Shown piece by piece: positions 11,771 through 22,730 of a DNA stretch of 64,000 nucleotides. The DNA comes from Trichobilharzia szidati (taxonomy: Eukaryota; Platyhelminthes; Trematoda; Strigeidida; Schistosomatidae). Numbering within the stretch: the stretch's first letter is position 1; each line of letters starts with the position of its first letter. The translations under genes were made by a program, and so were the position numbers. The stretch is from contig OX235275.1 in the NCBI GenBank assembly GCA_944472155.2, forward strand, positions 30,246,865 through 30,310,864. The letters are read 5' to 3'. Under the pieces are notes generated by a model, which was not told the origin of the DNA, did no database searches, and worked only from the letters and a program-made list of their open reading frames with translations.

Positions 11771-12091
11771 TTCAAGGAACTTAGCCCTATGTTCCTATTG
11801 TAATGAAGACGTTTTCGTTTTGAACCGATGAGTACTATGTGTGTGTCTCAACTTTAAATCCACAACACCAGTATTCCTTGAACGAAATTATATTGTTTGA
11901 CAATTAAAGCGATGCAAAATACAAGGTCTACAAACAAATGTTAAGTACAAATGAAGTTATAAAGTACTTTTATTCGTATTTGCTCCAGTCTTCATTCAAC
12001 TTGCAAGCGATCGACCATTCGCGCCTTCGAGTTGTCCACCAATGGCTGCCAGTTCCAACAAACAAACGTTCAATGTTCACGTTTATTGACA
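11771..12091 (-). mobile_element. Solo LTR of a BEL/Pao-type element in unit 2
   Basis: A 321-bp insertion flanked by a 6-bp target duplication (acaggt at 11,765-11,770 and 12,092-12,097). Read on the minus strand it starts TGTCAATAAAC and aligns along its length with the LTR at 36,721-37,027. Shared blocks include the (aaa)gtactttata region, caaacaatataac/attt, gaatactggtgtt and gctaagttccttga. Units 1, 3, 4 and 5 show the empty site near 7,463, 32,827, 44,030 and 59,915. It most likely arose by LTR-LTR recombination. Confidence 0.85.
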
Positions 12092-12553
12092 ACAGGTCTA
12101 TTCTATCACTACTACGCGTGAACCCAGCAACCAGGTCCACATTTATCTGTGGAATACGTGAGTATTTCGATAAAACAGTACGAATCAATTCTGCACACAG
12201 AAGAGGGTTGCTCATTTGATTGAATCTGAAATGATCATGACTTATCTTAACGTCAAATCGAATCTGTTGATTTGCACTCATCTTGCTAGTTCCTTTCTCA
12301 ATTGTATGACATTGTTCCCACACCACCGTGGCCCATTCAACCTCGCTTTATTTACCACTTTTGTTACCTTGACTGTTACTCTATTCAGTTTCCATTGAAA
12401 GTGAGCTCCTATCAACCTCGTCAGGTAGATGACGTCACTTATGTGGCTTATTTATCTCATTTGAGTTTCTTGCAGACTAGGGAATTTCTTTATCTGAAAT
12501 TCACAATTCTTATTACACATCCTTGGAATTATTCATTTTGCTGGCAAGATCCT

Positions 12554-12577
12554 AATATATATATATATATATATATT
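12554..12577. repeat. (AT)n microsatellite
   Basis: Pure AT run in unit 2. Equivalent positions in other units carry AT runs of different length (32,278-32,302 and 44,548-44,572). Confidence 0.9.
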
Positions 12578-13731
12578 ACCACTTATGGATGAAGTCACTG
12601 GAAAGAGTATTTCTATTTCGTTTCTATATTTCGGAATTCTTTTCATGTTGTCACATACAGAAGTGGTAATTATAACACATTAGGGACATTCTTTGGAAAG
12701 AGGACAGCAACAACATTGGTCATGGCTTTGTGGGTAGTTCCACTCATCCAAGACTTCACTCCGTCAAGCAACTAAAATCATGGGATGGAGGACGACATTT
12801 CCTGTTAAATGCGATCAGTAATGTTTAGGATACCTGAGTGATAATGAAATGGCATTCGCTTCTGGTGAATTTTCAGTAATACTGTAGAAATTCTATTTGC
12901 ATTCTGCTGGACACGAAATTGAGAAGACGAGATGTTATCTTGGAACACTGGCTAGTGGACAAAAATGAAATACAAAAATCGCTCCATGAGTACTAATTTT
13001 AGTGAAGGTCGAAGACACAATGTGGTATCAACAAAGAGATGTTCAACTGAGATTTTAGTTTCTTTAATGTAGCGATGCTGCAAGAGGTGATTGCTCCTTT
13101 TTGAATAATTGCAAGCAGAAGTAGCATTGGCTCTCTTCATAGTGGAAAATGTTTCTATGAAAATTCAATGACAATATTTCAACACACTAAGACATGAAGC
13201 TGTTGAGTCTGATCGCAATTGAGTCTGCTGAACACAAATGGACTGCAGACGTTCATCAACAGCTATCCTCACTGACTGACTGCACACTCAGGCCAACTAA
13301 AACAGATTACAAGGGAACATGGGTAAGAGGCAACTTAATACTGAAGTCGTTTCACCAGGACCCCAGTGCACCCGCAGATTTAACAGAACAACCAGTGGAA
13401 GTGAAAATTTCAAGTGATGAACACCACAACTCAGTAGAACACTGTGAGAAACAGCAAACAAACACAGTATTTCACATACATCATTCAAGGTGTATCAGTC
13501 ACACACACAGTGAAATGTGAAAATGACATCACTCATCTCACACTGACACAGAAACACCATCGACTGCACACACACTCACTGAATTATTATCTATCGATTC
13601 ACCAATCATCAACTCCATTTCTCTCTCATCCACTCACACAATCACATACTCAGTCAAGATGAGAGTGTTTCCATTGGTCACACTGGACGACCAACTGAAA
13701 CACGTGTCCGCATCACACTCATCCTGCATGG

Positions 13732-13743
13732 CATATATATACA
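13732..13743 (+). promoter_or_regulatory. TATA-like box of MEG-like gene copy 2
   Basis: The motif catatatataca lies about 75-85 bases before the ATG. A CCAAT pentamer is at 13,602-13,606, about 130 bases further upstream. The whole stretch from about 13,560 to the ATG is strongly conserved in the five copies. The element is inferred from position and composition only. Confidence 0.45.
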
Positions 13744-13816
13744 CGTGAATGTTTCCTGTGATATCATCATCATCATCGGCTTCATCATCGACGAGTGTTG
13801 TTCCAATTCAGTGAGA

Positions 13817-14946
13817 ATGGTGAGTGTGCGTGTGTAGGAGATTTGATGGTCATGTTGGTTCATGCTATTTCTCTTTAGATCTGCTATCTGCTTGTTACAC
13901 TGGTGGTGATTTCAGTTGCAGACGGTGCAATTATGAACCCGAGTATTCCAGATACCACCACGGCCGCTGCAGTTTATGTTGCTCCCAATTCCACTCTCAA
14001 ACGTAAGTTGAACTTTAGTATGTGTACATCTGAAATACATAAATGTATATTTGAGTTTGTTTGCACGAACCATGTACTAGTTGACTGTGTGAAGCAGACT
14101 GTCTCCAGTCATTGTGTATTGTAGCGATGTATGTTGGTGCAATCCTACTTGTAGTTTCCACGTTTGTGCTGTCACTCTTGATGTTATTCACATATTTTGA
14201 ATGATGGCATAATTTCAAATATATATCTACATATATGCATGTAATCGCTCAACATTTCATTTCTGAATCAGAGAAGAATTTGCAGCTGTTGATTACCAGG
14301 GAATTGATTGATTTCAAGAATTCATAATGGACTGACATTGCTTGGAGAACGATCGGCCAGTCAGCGACAGAGAATTCTGGCCAATGCTTAACTCCTTGTC
14401 CAGTGTTTCATGCTGTAGTGGGGAGTCGTGATCAACGAGGAAGTTTAGATCGGATGTTAGGAGGAACATTATTCACTGATGATACTGTCTTGTGTCTGTC
14501 GCTAGTGACATATTATGGATCGGCGAATTTGAGAACTGACGTGATGGCCATTGGACTGGAACCCAGTGGTTCAATGTTGTGTGAGCTCGCCTTAAAACCG
14601 GAATCTCCTGGCTTCGAAAGCTTGTGCTTTGAGTAGACTCGTGGAGCGAACTGACAATCTAGCCTGACCAACCAGGTTTTGATTACTCCCTCTGGCTACT
14701 TTTTCAATGCTTCTCTAACCGATGTCAGTTCATGATGAGATCCTGAAGACAGAGTGATTATTTCTCAAAGTGTCAGTGTGTGAATGCTGCGTCATTTTGA
14801 TCATGCTCTTCTCTGTATTCCTTCCAGATAAAGAAGTCGATGTGTCTGGCGAAAGACGCAAAGCTACACAGCGAATGGCTCATAATATGTGGTGGGTGTG
14901 TTTCTTCCAACCCATTTTGTGTGTATATATTCTCATTAATCTGTGA
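13817..14946 (+). CDS. MEG-like small secreted protein, copy 2 (short-intron form)
   Basis: Exons: ATG at 13,817-13,819 directly followed by a GTGAGT donor; 13,879-14,002 (124 bp) after a TTTCTCTTTAG acceptor and before a GTAAGT donor; 14,828-14,946 after a polypyrimidine tract and CCAG. Introns are 59 and 825 bp. A codon is split C/AT across intron 2 and gives His43. The product is 81 residues: leader residues 1-15 with a plausible SVA cleavage site, then a short mature chain with an NST sequon, a basic stretch around residues 52-61 ([10 protein letters not shown]) and a hydrophobic end. The stop is 55 bases before AATAAA. This is the simplest copy, with no retroelement in intron 2, and is the reference for the model. 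No homologue is recognised by name. Confidence 0.72.
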
Positions 14947-15001
14947 TTACAACGACCAACCAGCTCTTTCCTATTCTCATATCTGTTCACTGAGTTGAGT
15001 A

Positions 15002-15007
15002 AATAAA
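15002..15007 (+). terminator. Polyadenylation signal AATAAA, copy 2
   Basis: AATAAA within gagtaaataaacttcg, 55 bases past the stop at 14,944-14,946. It closes a short 3' UTR conserved in all copies. Confidence 0.65.
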
Positions 15008-15414
15008 CTTCGAATAATGCCTTCATCGTGTTTTCATTTCTACGTCATTATTCACAGGAATAATATAGGACTTGTGAAGAGAGTAGGATGTGCATCCACC
15101 GAAGTCGACTGATTGTTGTTTTAGGTCAGAGGAACAATCCTCTTATCCTACTGTATATCTGTATATCCACGTCTTCCTTGAGAAATGCACAGCCACAACA
15201 CTCTCCACAGACATCGAGAAGACGGTAATTTGACGAAAAATCTACTACATTCTATTTACCATTGGTAACATCAATGACCAAAATCTACATGAACAGTGCT
15301 GTTAGGCAGCTATGAATAAGAGATAATTTTGGAGTAGTTAATAAGTGGTGTGGACCACAATTAGTTTGCCAAACTTCAACCGTCATCATAGGATACAGTA
15401 GTGTATGTATGTAA

Positions 15415-15436
15415 TGAACTGAACTGAACTGAATGC
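15415..15436. repeat. Short GAACT/TTCAG tandem run
   Basis: Three to four copies of a 5-bp motif, also at about 832-846, 28,287-28,308, 47,383-47,401 and 55,376-55,391. Copy number varies slightly between units. Confidence 0.7.
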
Positions 15437-16639
15437 ATCCGCTGCTACTTAATGTGTCTGCGCCTGTTGATTGTTGAGGTATTAATGAACTGGATTGCTC
15501 TGCTAGTACGCCAGTTTGTTCGTTCTATCAAGAGAAAATGCTGACTTGTGACTGTAATTTATTGTATGACGCACATTATCATTGTCATCGTCACATAACA
15601 ACACGGAGAAGCATCAGGATTAGAGATTTGACAGCCGGAAAATCAAAGAATAAGGATCAAATCAACATGAGATTTACGAAGGCCATCACAATGATATGCA
15701 GTCTAAGAGTAAATAGGATAATGATCACAAGGGTAATCGAAACATCCAAATAAGCAACATTATCGTGGTTGGGTTACTCAAGAAGTATTTTTCAAACAGT
15801 TAAGCCGTCACATGTGGTACTGGGTCCGTTTAACATTTCACCACATCAATGTTATTGGTTTGTAAACTGAGCCACCTGATCAGCAGCTGGCACTGCGTCT
15901 GTGTATTAGTGAATTATGCATTAGTGAAGTCCGTTTGTGAAGTAACCCACAATGTACTAACGATATAACGGCCTTTGCAGAGTCACTAAATGCCACCTCT
16001 CACTAAAACTTTCATAGTTTGAAAACACTCTCCTAAAATCTCCCTTTAACTGAACTCATATCGTGATCAAACCTCAAACCTAATGAAACGAATACCTGCT
16101 AACTAAAGGATTGTAATTCATCTAGTTGGCTAGTGTCGGTCCACGAGGATTATTTTGTGTACAGGTTCTATCAATAGGTGAATTCATCCAGAGAATCGCT
16201 GGAAAGGCTACAATGAATACTAGAAATCTGTTTCAATCAATCATGGGATTTCCCAGCATAGTACTAATTAGGTTCTAAATGTTATTCGTATTTAACTGCA
16301 TACACGAAGCTGTGTGTGTGGAGTGATAATCGCTGATGACATTAGTAGCATAATTTAGAATTCACACGTGATTGATATCGTCTCAGTGGCTGATGGATGG
16401 GCGTGTTCAACATGTCACCTGCATGTTCTGCGTCGTTTCCCTGTTGATGCATAATGTGCATAGTTTTCAATGGTTCCTTAATTGACATCAGTTCTTGAAG
16501 AAACTTGAAGCGGTATCTTAGTTTTTCTTGATACATTCTGCACACAGTAGAAATTGACACGGTTCTGCAATCTTCAGTATTATTTGTTAATAAACAATCC
16601 AACTGAGTTCCGAGTCGAACAGTGGGGCTTCAATAACAT

Positions 16640-18774
16640 ATCTTCACTTCGTCATATCTTCTACTGCCCATTCAGCTTCGACCGCGAGTGACAACAATGT
16701 CTCATCTCCTCCTGCGCTGACGATCTTCTCCATGCCAACCTCAATGTCACGACTCACTCGTCGTTTCCCATTGAAATTCCACTCGACCATCGGCCTGCAT
16801 CGAGTGCGATGTCATTCGACATTCGCCCTAATTCATGCTCGACCGATCTATCCATCTCCATCTTCTCCTACATATCTGTAGATCGGCGATTGGCTCTCAC
16901 CTGTTGGTTTGTTACAAGGCAGAGTTTCGTGTTCCTGAATCTTTCTGGTTTGCTGTCTCATCGTCAGTAGGGAGACATACAGCAGATGTGGCAGCTGTAG
17001 ATGAAAGTCTTCAACAGGCTGTTGGCAATCCGTTTTGTGACACGCACGCCGGCTGGCCAAGTTTTTGTCGCTTATAGCAAGACCGATTTTAAATTGATGT
17101 GAAAATGCGAATCTTGTTCCTCATGCTGATTGAGCTATTGCAGAAGATTTCCGAATTGGTTTCCGGTAGATAAAGGCGTATCCCGCTTTTCCGATTCTCA
17201 CCGGCTGTGACATCTTCCTCCGTTCCACCGCCTGTAGCTGAAACAATGGTGGATGAAGCAAGCAACCTCTGTGAAATCTTCCTACGTCGATAGTGACTGG
17301 TGCTGGTTGTTGTTTTGGCTTAGTTTGGTGTTGTTTGTTTACCTTCATCACATCCGTTTTCCCTGTGTTCCTCTGGAGTCCTGTCTTCACTGCCAGCCAG
17401 CTGGCCATCCTCTTCGGCCAGTTTGTTAGTTTCCGCCTGCCAGCCTGCTGCCTGCTAGTCTTCAAGTTTCTGTGACGTTAAATGAAGATCATCCACGCTT
17501 GAAATCTAGATCTTCTAGAGTCTTCTCATCGGTGGTCCAGCCTACTCCTGTCTACCGAATCCCAAGCACAGCCTCACGCATAACTCAGTCCACCACAATT
17601 AGGAATATCAGTGGTGATGATAGACAGCCAGTTTGCCTTACTCCCGTGTTCACTTCGACTGACTCCGTGGGTTTCACGTTGTAAGTCACCTGACAAGTGG
17701 CATGGTCATATGGCCAGCTGTTGAATGAGGTCATAGAAGACTTGGGCACTGCACACCTTGGTGTTGCAGTAGTTTCCACATTACAGCTTGGTCAACGCTG
17801 TGTGTCGAAACACTTCTCGAAGTCGATGAATTTGTTGAGGTAGAGGTTTGACTGCGATTCCATGCTTTGTTCTGTGATGACGACGATGCGTGGAGTTTCA
17901 ACTTCATCCTCACATGATTTACTCTACATGAATGCACTTGTTTTCGAGTGTGTCTGGGGGAGTTCTGTATCCATCCGGTGCATCTTATATTCTCCGCAGC
18001 GTGATGCGACTTGGCGATTTACTTGGCGTGAGTGTACAACAGCATTATTTCACGCTACTCAGTTATTGCACAGGCCTAACTCAGTCGCCTTTCTTTGGCA
18101 GCTTGACGAGGTAGCCAGCCTTTCTTACAGTCAATAGGAACATTTCCTTCCCTCGAATCTCTTCGTTTGTATGGTATGAGCACATCTGCTGCAGTCACTG
18201 CATCCGTTTTCACTGCTTCGTTGTCTCATCTTTCTCACTAGAACCTGTGTACATGTTATTTTGAACGTCATTTCATGTGAGTTAATTCCATCATCCTCCC
18301 ATGCAGGCTTCTGCAGTGTTGCCACCGTCTGTCTCCCGCCGAATTCACTCCAATCTGATGGCTGTATTGAAGGCAGTAGCACCCGCTGTACTATTGTCTT
18401 TTAGTTTGTGAATATTGAACTTGAATTCTACTTGGTTGTCTCCAGTTGTTCTGAAGGATTTCAGCTTCACCTTGAATGTTTCGTGAACCAGACTGTGGTC
18501 TGTCCATTTGCATATCTGCTTCTGTTCTCGACACTATGTCCAGCTGATTGTCTATGTCTCCTCCACTAGAGAAGCACTGAAATGAAATCTATCTTGTTCG
18601 TAGTGTATCCATCAGGCGATACACATGTTGATATCCTTCTGCGTATCCTTGTGCTTATACACGCTGCCACCAATCAAAAAATCATTGAGAACGCGTTAGT
18701 ATGCGAATAATCCTCGATTCTCATTCATTTCACCGAACGGCAGCCTTTCGACTGAGGATGAGTTCTCTTTCTGT
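16640..18774 (-). mobile_element. Old RTE-clade LINE, endonuclease end to C-terminus, heavily decayed
   Basis: Read 5' to 3' on the minus strand. Endonuclease C-terminal part at about 18,774-18,590 (NENRGLFAY, then ISTCVSPDGYTTNKID). Linker at about 18,480-18,130 (VEFKFNIHKLKDN, AFNTAIRLE). RT palm at 17,779-17,585 with TCQVTYN ... VRQTGCLSSPLIFLIVVD. Segment KTDVMKV ... KPKQQPAPVTIDVGR ... VRIGKAGYAF at 17,465-17,121. Tail at 16,900-16,640 (KRRV-type). Many stops and shifts. The 5' continuation resumes at 21,550 beyond the CR1 insertion. Confidence 0.75.
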
Positions 18775-21549
18775 TTTTTTTAATAATAATAATAATAATT
18801 TGCTTTATTCCAAAACAGTACTTGTGATACAGAATGGAATTCTCAGCATTTTTACTACAGTATTGCATCCAGTTAGTACATTGTCAATAAATAGAATTCT
18901 ACATAGATTGAGGAAACCACAGTTCATTATTACAACAATACATTGGCATGTTCAGTAGCAAAGGTAAAGCTGAAACAGTGTTTGAAGGTGTTAGAAAAGT
19001 GGGAGCTGTCTTATTAACTGGCGTAAGCGAAAGAAAGAGACAAAGCAGCACATAACGGAAAAAGAAGAGAGAGAAAAGGAACAGAAAGAAAGGAAATGTT
19101 GAACCTATTGATGAAGTGGGTTGGAAAGATGAGATCCAGTTGTACTAATGACTATTTAATGAATTATAGGTGTCACGCCTAATGCTTTCTTTATCACACA
19201 GAACGCGAGCTAAGTAGGGTATGGTAGAGTTTTTGTACTTGCTGGTGCGAGCATATAGTTTTCTATATTGGCTTCTGGTTTTGCCTGATGAGATGCAAGG
19301 GGAGAGTTGTGAGTGAAGAGGGTGGTGTGAGTTAGATAAAATGGACTTGGCCCATTTTTCACATGAGTCCATGTGCCTGTCAACCAAAATATTAACAAGC
19401 TGGTTAAGTGGCACGTTGCTTACTCTGCTGACAACATTTAACATCCTGCGTAATATGTTATAGTCTTTCTTCAGTAGCCCAGGAAAAACTAAGGGGGAAC
19501 AATAGAGAATAATAGGCAGGATGCGAGAATTAACGAATTGTAGGAGTAGGGGTTGGGTAATACCAGAATGTTTTAACTTCTTAATGTAGAAGGCAAGACG
19601 GAATATTTTCTTAGAAATTGCTAAGATATGAGACGACCAGGAGAGATCAGCAGATAGAATGACACCTAGGTATTTAATTTCCGATTTAGTTTCTATTTCA
19701 GTGCCGTCTATTTTGCATACCTCGTGAGAGCCAAACAGTTTGTTTAGGTCGGATTTATGCCTAAAGGTGAAATTGACTGTTTGGCATTTGGAAGGGTTTA
19801 GAGTAAGACCATTTTCCTTGGACCACTGGTTGATTTCTGACAGAAAGCCATTAAGTTTAGAGCAGTCGCTTTGACATTTGATAGGCAAAGATACAGACAG
19901 ATCATCAGCGTATTTGACAAAATTAATTTCATTTGAAGATGGTAAGTCATGTAGAAAGAAGGAAAAGAGAAGTGGGGAGAGTACAGCGCCTTGGGGGACT
20001 CCGGCTTCAGTGAGTGCAGCAGAGGATGATTTACCTTTGTATACAGTGTACTGCTTTCTGTTAGAGAAGTAGGAGTGCAACCAGTTAGTGACCCAGGACT
20101 CAGTTTTCGTCAAAGAGAGCTTATTTAGAAGGAGACATCTAGGAACAGAGTCGAAAGCAGAAGTGAAGTCAAGAAACGTGCAGCGGACGTATTTAGCACC
20201 TTTATCTAATGATGAGACGATGTTGTTGTGTAAGACAGCTGCAGCGTCTAATGTACTCCTACCCTGTCTATAGGCAAATTGTTTTGGGTCTTCGAAGTTT
20301 TTAAGGGAGGGTTCGAATTTAAGAAGTATTAGTTTTTCCATAACCTTTAGAAACGGGGAAGTGATGGCAATGGGTCTGAACTTTACGTTCTTGCCATTTC
20401 CAGGTTTAGGGACAGGGACAATTTTGATGTCTTTCCATGCATCAGGTACGATATTTTTGGAGAAAGAGGCATTTAGGATGTTGGTTAGTGGAGAACACAA
20501 CACATCTGCACATTGTTTTAGAACATAGGCAGGTATGCCATCAGGACCTAGGCTACGTGAGGGCTTGAGTGTTTTAAGACATTTTAGAACATCGAGAGTA
20601 TTAAAGTCATGAAAGTTTTCAGCAACATGATAGGTAACATTAGAGGTAGTTAAAGTAGAAGGACAGCGTATAAAAGACTGATTAAGAGCATTAACATCAT
20701 AAGAGGGAAAAGTATTACAACGCTTACTATTACCAGTAATTTCATTAAAAAGTTTCCACATACTGATTGGAGATTTACATGATAAAAGTGTATCATTATA
20801 GATAGCATTAAGATTTTTGATTTCATATTTGATCTGAGCATTAATCTTTTTGAGTCCTAACTTGTCTTTGGATTTGTACAAAGTTTCTTTTTTCCTGCGA
20901 AGTTGTTTGAGATAAGGGGATGAGAAGCGGTCGAGACGTTTGAATAGAGTTTGTTTGGGACAACATATATCAAGGCAAAACTTGAGATAATCCGTTATAT
21001 TGACGATTGTGTCATCTAATGAACTTTCATGGAATAAGTCCCAGTTAGTATTTTGTAACATGCACCTTAGATTGAGTAAGTTTTCGGATGAGTAGCATCT
21101 TTGTTGTGCTTTCATAGACAGATGCGAGAAGACTTTAATATGTGTTTTGCTGTAAATTTTTGGTAGAACACGAACAATAGAGTGATCAGAGTTGAGGATC
21201 GGTGCACGTTTACGTGCTTCATAGATTCCTTCGTCATTTGTAAAAACTAAATCCAGTGTTTTGTCTAGTCGAGTGGGAAATTTGACAATGTTAGAGTGAC
21301 CAAGTGCTTCAAGGAAGGAGCAATCTGACGAGTTGAAGTCCCCAGTAATAACAGACAGAGAGTTGTCGAAGTTGGCAGCGGCGAACATGGTGAATTCATC
21401 GGCAAAATTTGAAAGATTAGATAGTGAGCAACTTGGAGAAATGTACATGTTTGTGATAAAGGTGTGTTTATATTTGGGGAGATGTTTGGGACGACATTTG
21501 ACGGTGATTCAGTCTATGAAGTCATTTGAGAATGAGAAGCAAACATTAT
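18775..21549 (-). mobile_element. CR1/Jockey-type LINE inserted into the old RTE
   Basis: Boundaries come from the empty site at 49,870-49,910, where gttctcttcctgtattatctactccc is continuous. The 3' end (plus-strand side 18,775) has AATAAAGCAAATT followed by ATT repeats and an A run; the 5' end is truncated within the endonuclease. A long intact frame covers most of it. No clear target duplication could be read. It is absent from loop 2', so it inserted after the two loop 2 copies separated. Confidence 0.87.
19145..21448 (-). CDS. CR1/Jockey-type LINE ORF2, partial endonuclease plus complete reverse transcriptase
   Basis: 767 codons without interruption. Endonuclease C-terminal motifs GDFNSSD (36-42) and NSDHS (86-90) come first. 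The RT follows: GPDGIP (301), KFRPIAITSPFLKVMEKL (356-373), FLDFTSAFDSV (425-435), GVPQGAVLSPLLFSFF (483-498), catalytic YADD (513-516), GLTLNPSKCQTVNF (547-560) and IKYLGV (591-596). A thumb and C-terminal region with CEKWAKSIL follow. Upstream in the same frame, KCRPKHLPKYKHTFITN continues the endonuclease back to one in-frame stop at about codon -21, so the first Met is simply the first after that stop. Much of the endonuclease including its N-terminal catalytic residues is missing, so the copy should be unable to retrotranspose alone. The open frame shows the insertion is recent. Confidence 0.88.
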   Translation of the reverse strand: MYISPSCSLSNLSNFADEFTMFAAANFDNSLSVITGDFNSSDCSFLEALGHSNIVKFPTRLDKTLDLVFTNDEGIYEARKRAPILNSDHSIVRVLPKIYSKTHIKVFSHLSMKAQQRCYSSENLLNLRCMLQNTNWDLFHESSLDDTIVNITDYLKFCLDICCPKQTLFKRLDRFSSPYLKQLRRKKETLYKSKDKLGLKKINAQIKYEIKNLNAIYNDTLLSCKSPISMWKLFNEITGNSKRCNTFPSYDVNALNQSFIRCPSTLTTSNVTYHVAENFHDFNTLDVLKCLKTLKPSRSLGPDGIPAYVLKQCADVLCSPLTNILNASFSKNIVPDAWKDIKIVPVPKPGNGKNVKFRPIAITSPFLKVMEKLILLKFEPSLKNFEDPKQFAYRQGRSTLDAAAVLHNNIVSSLDKGAKYVRCTFLDFTSAFDSVPRCLLLNKLSLTKTESWVTNWLHSYFSNRKQYTVYKGKSSSAALTEAGVPQGAVLSPLLFSFFLHDLPSSNEINFVKYADDLSVSLPIKCQSDCSKLNGFLSEINQWSKENGLTLNPSKCQTVNFTFRHKSDLNKLFGSHEVCKIDGTEIETKSEIKYLGVILSADLSWSSHILAISKKIFRLAFYIKKLKHSGITQPLLLQFVNSRILPIILYCSPLVFPGLLKKDYNILRRMLNVVSRVSNVPLNQLVNILVDRHMDSCEKWAKSILSNSHHPLHSQLSPCISSGKTRSQYRKLYARTSKYKNSTIPYLARVLCDKESIRRDTYNSLNSH

Positions 21550-22200
21550 TATTTATCTGCTCCCAGTTCGGTTACCGTTCATAAAGCCCATGAGGATTTT
21601 CATGTCAATATTTAGGATGATGTCCATGACTGTCTCTCGTTGACAGTCATTGAGAGAAGACACATCAGCAGGCTTACTGGCTTCCTGAAGGCTGGGTTAC
21701 ACCAGCCTGCGGCATCACCTTTCCTCTACGATTTCAACGAAGAATGCGATCGTTCTATTTTGTATTGTCAATATATTTTATGTGTGTTGAATTCTTTCCA
21801 TTGGTTTCATATGTTTAGTGGTGAAGGTTGAGTAGTCCTGCACCCAACTATCCTTCTTTTCTCGGGCTTCGGAGCGGCTACGAAACTGGCAACATAGTCA
21901 ACTAAGCGATGTCGCAGTTTTCGATGGTAAGATTCAATCACTGGTGATTGCAGGCAGTTTTCATCAACATCTGTCTCCTCCAGCGCCTCCATACTGAAGT
22001 TCACATGACCAGTCAGGGAGAAATAGACGGCAAGCACTTTAGGAAGGCAGCAGCCAGACACCCAAGAACCACTCTTCGTCCACACAATCAATATGCAGGA
22101 GTGAATGAAGACGGGTGGTTTGAATATATACTTTGTTAGAACAAGACATATTGGTGAACAACACAGACAGTGACGTTTACAGATTCTCAGAGTTTCCGTG
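21550..22200 (-). mobile_element. 5' continuation of the old RTE (endonuclease)
   Basis: Minus-strand reading gives IDMKILMGFMNGNRTGS, matching the RTE endonuclease block that precedes the NENG..FA region. It is collinear with 49,900-50,400 in loop 2', where the CR1 is absent. Heavily degraded, with no open frame of note. Confidence 0.6.
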
Positions 22201-22730
22201 AATATCATAAAAGTAAGAAACTAGTCGAAGGTGGGGAATGTGAGTTGGAAGAAATGGTATTCAAGCACTGGGAATATGCGGAAGCCGATGGAATGACAGT
22301 CGACTCACATAATTGTCAACAGGAGAGTGATTAATTTTTTCTAGTCATCAAAAAGACAATCCCAATATGACAGAGGGTGTTGCAATGATGATAATACAAA
22401 CGGAAACGAAGGCCATGATACAATGTGAGGCTATCTCAGCCAGGATAATGACCGCCGGATTCAACTCAACGGAAGGAAATTGACAATTTTTCAATTCTGT
22501 GCACACACAAACAACGCATAATAGAAAGAAGAGTTCTACAGACAACTACAAACAACAATGGACAGTATTCCAGTCGGTGACGCTATATTCCTAATGGTTG
22601 ACATGTTGGAAACAACACAGGGAGAGATCTCATTATGGCAAACAAAGTATATCTTCACTGCAATCATATTGAAGAAGGCGGAGACACAAATGAACACGCG
22701 CGATGAGACCTGAAAGAGTTGTGGAGTAAA
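22200..22730. other. Loop 2 sequence without a recognisable gene
   Basis: The stretch is collinear with 50,400-51,050 of loop 2'. Short open frames (for example 22,348-22,545, minus, beginning MSVELFFLLCVVCVC) have counterparts at 50,665-50,865 but diverge freely. Probably decayed RTE 5' sequence; nothing firm can be said. Confidence 0.4.

Larger units (their letters stand above)
9941..17470 (-). repeat. Unit 2, inverted copy of the gene-bearing repeat
   Basis: The unit is the reverse complement of unit 1 around a centre near 9,615. The arms 7,463-9,250 and 9,980-11,768 are nearly identical. It lacks the 2.7 kb that unit 4 carries next to loop 1'. It holds the MEG-like gene on the plus strand (13,817-14,946), a solo LTR, and at its far end decayed RTE sequence. 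Between 12,100 and 13,560 I see only repeat-unit sequence with no supported gene. Confidence 0.8.

Noticed and set aside
14125..14150. A possible 26-base micro-exon in intron 2, with an attgtag acceptor and a following gt
   Set aside because: Its length is not a multiple of three. Including it would shift the terminal exon into a frame that has a stop in copy 5 and replacements at the variable site.
14828..15000. A second open frame through the terminal exon with several cysteines
   Set aside because: The variable third-position site becomes Ser/Leu/stop in this frame. The chosen frame keeps Leu in all copies.
15340..15440. A spliced-leader RNA gene, suggested by aaccgtcat near the GAACT repeats
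   Set aside because: Only a few bases match, and there is no donor site or Sm-binding context.
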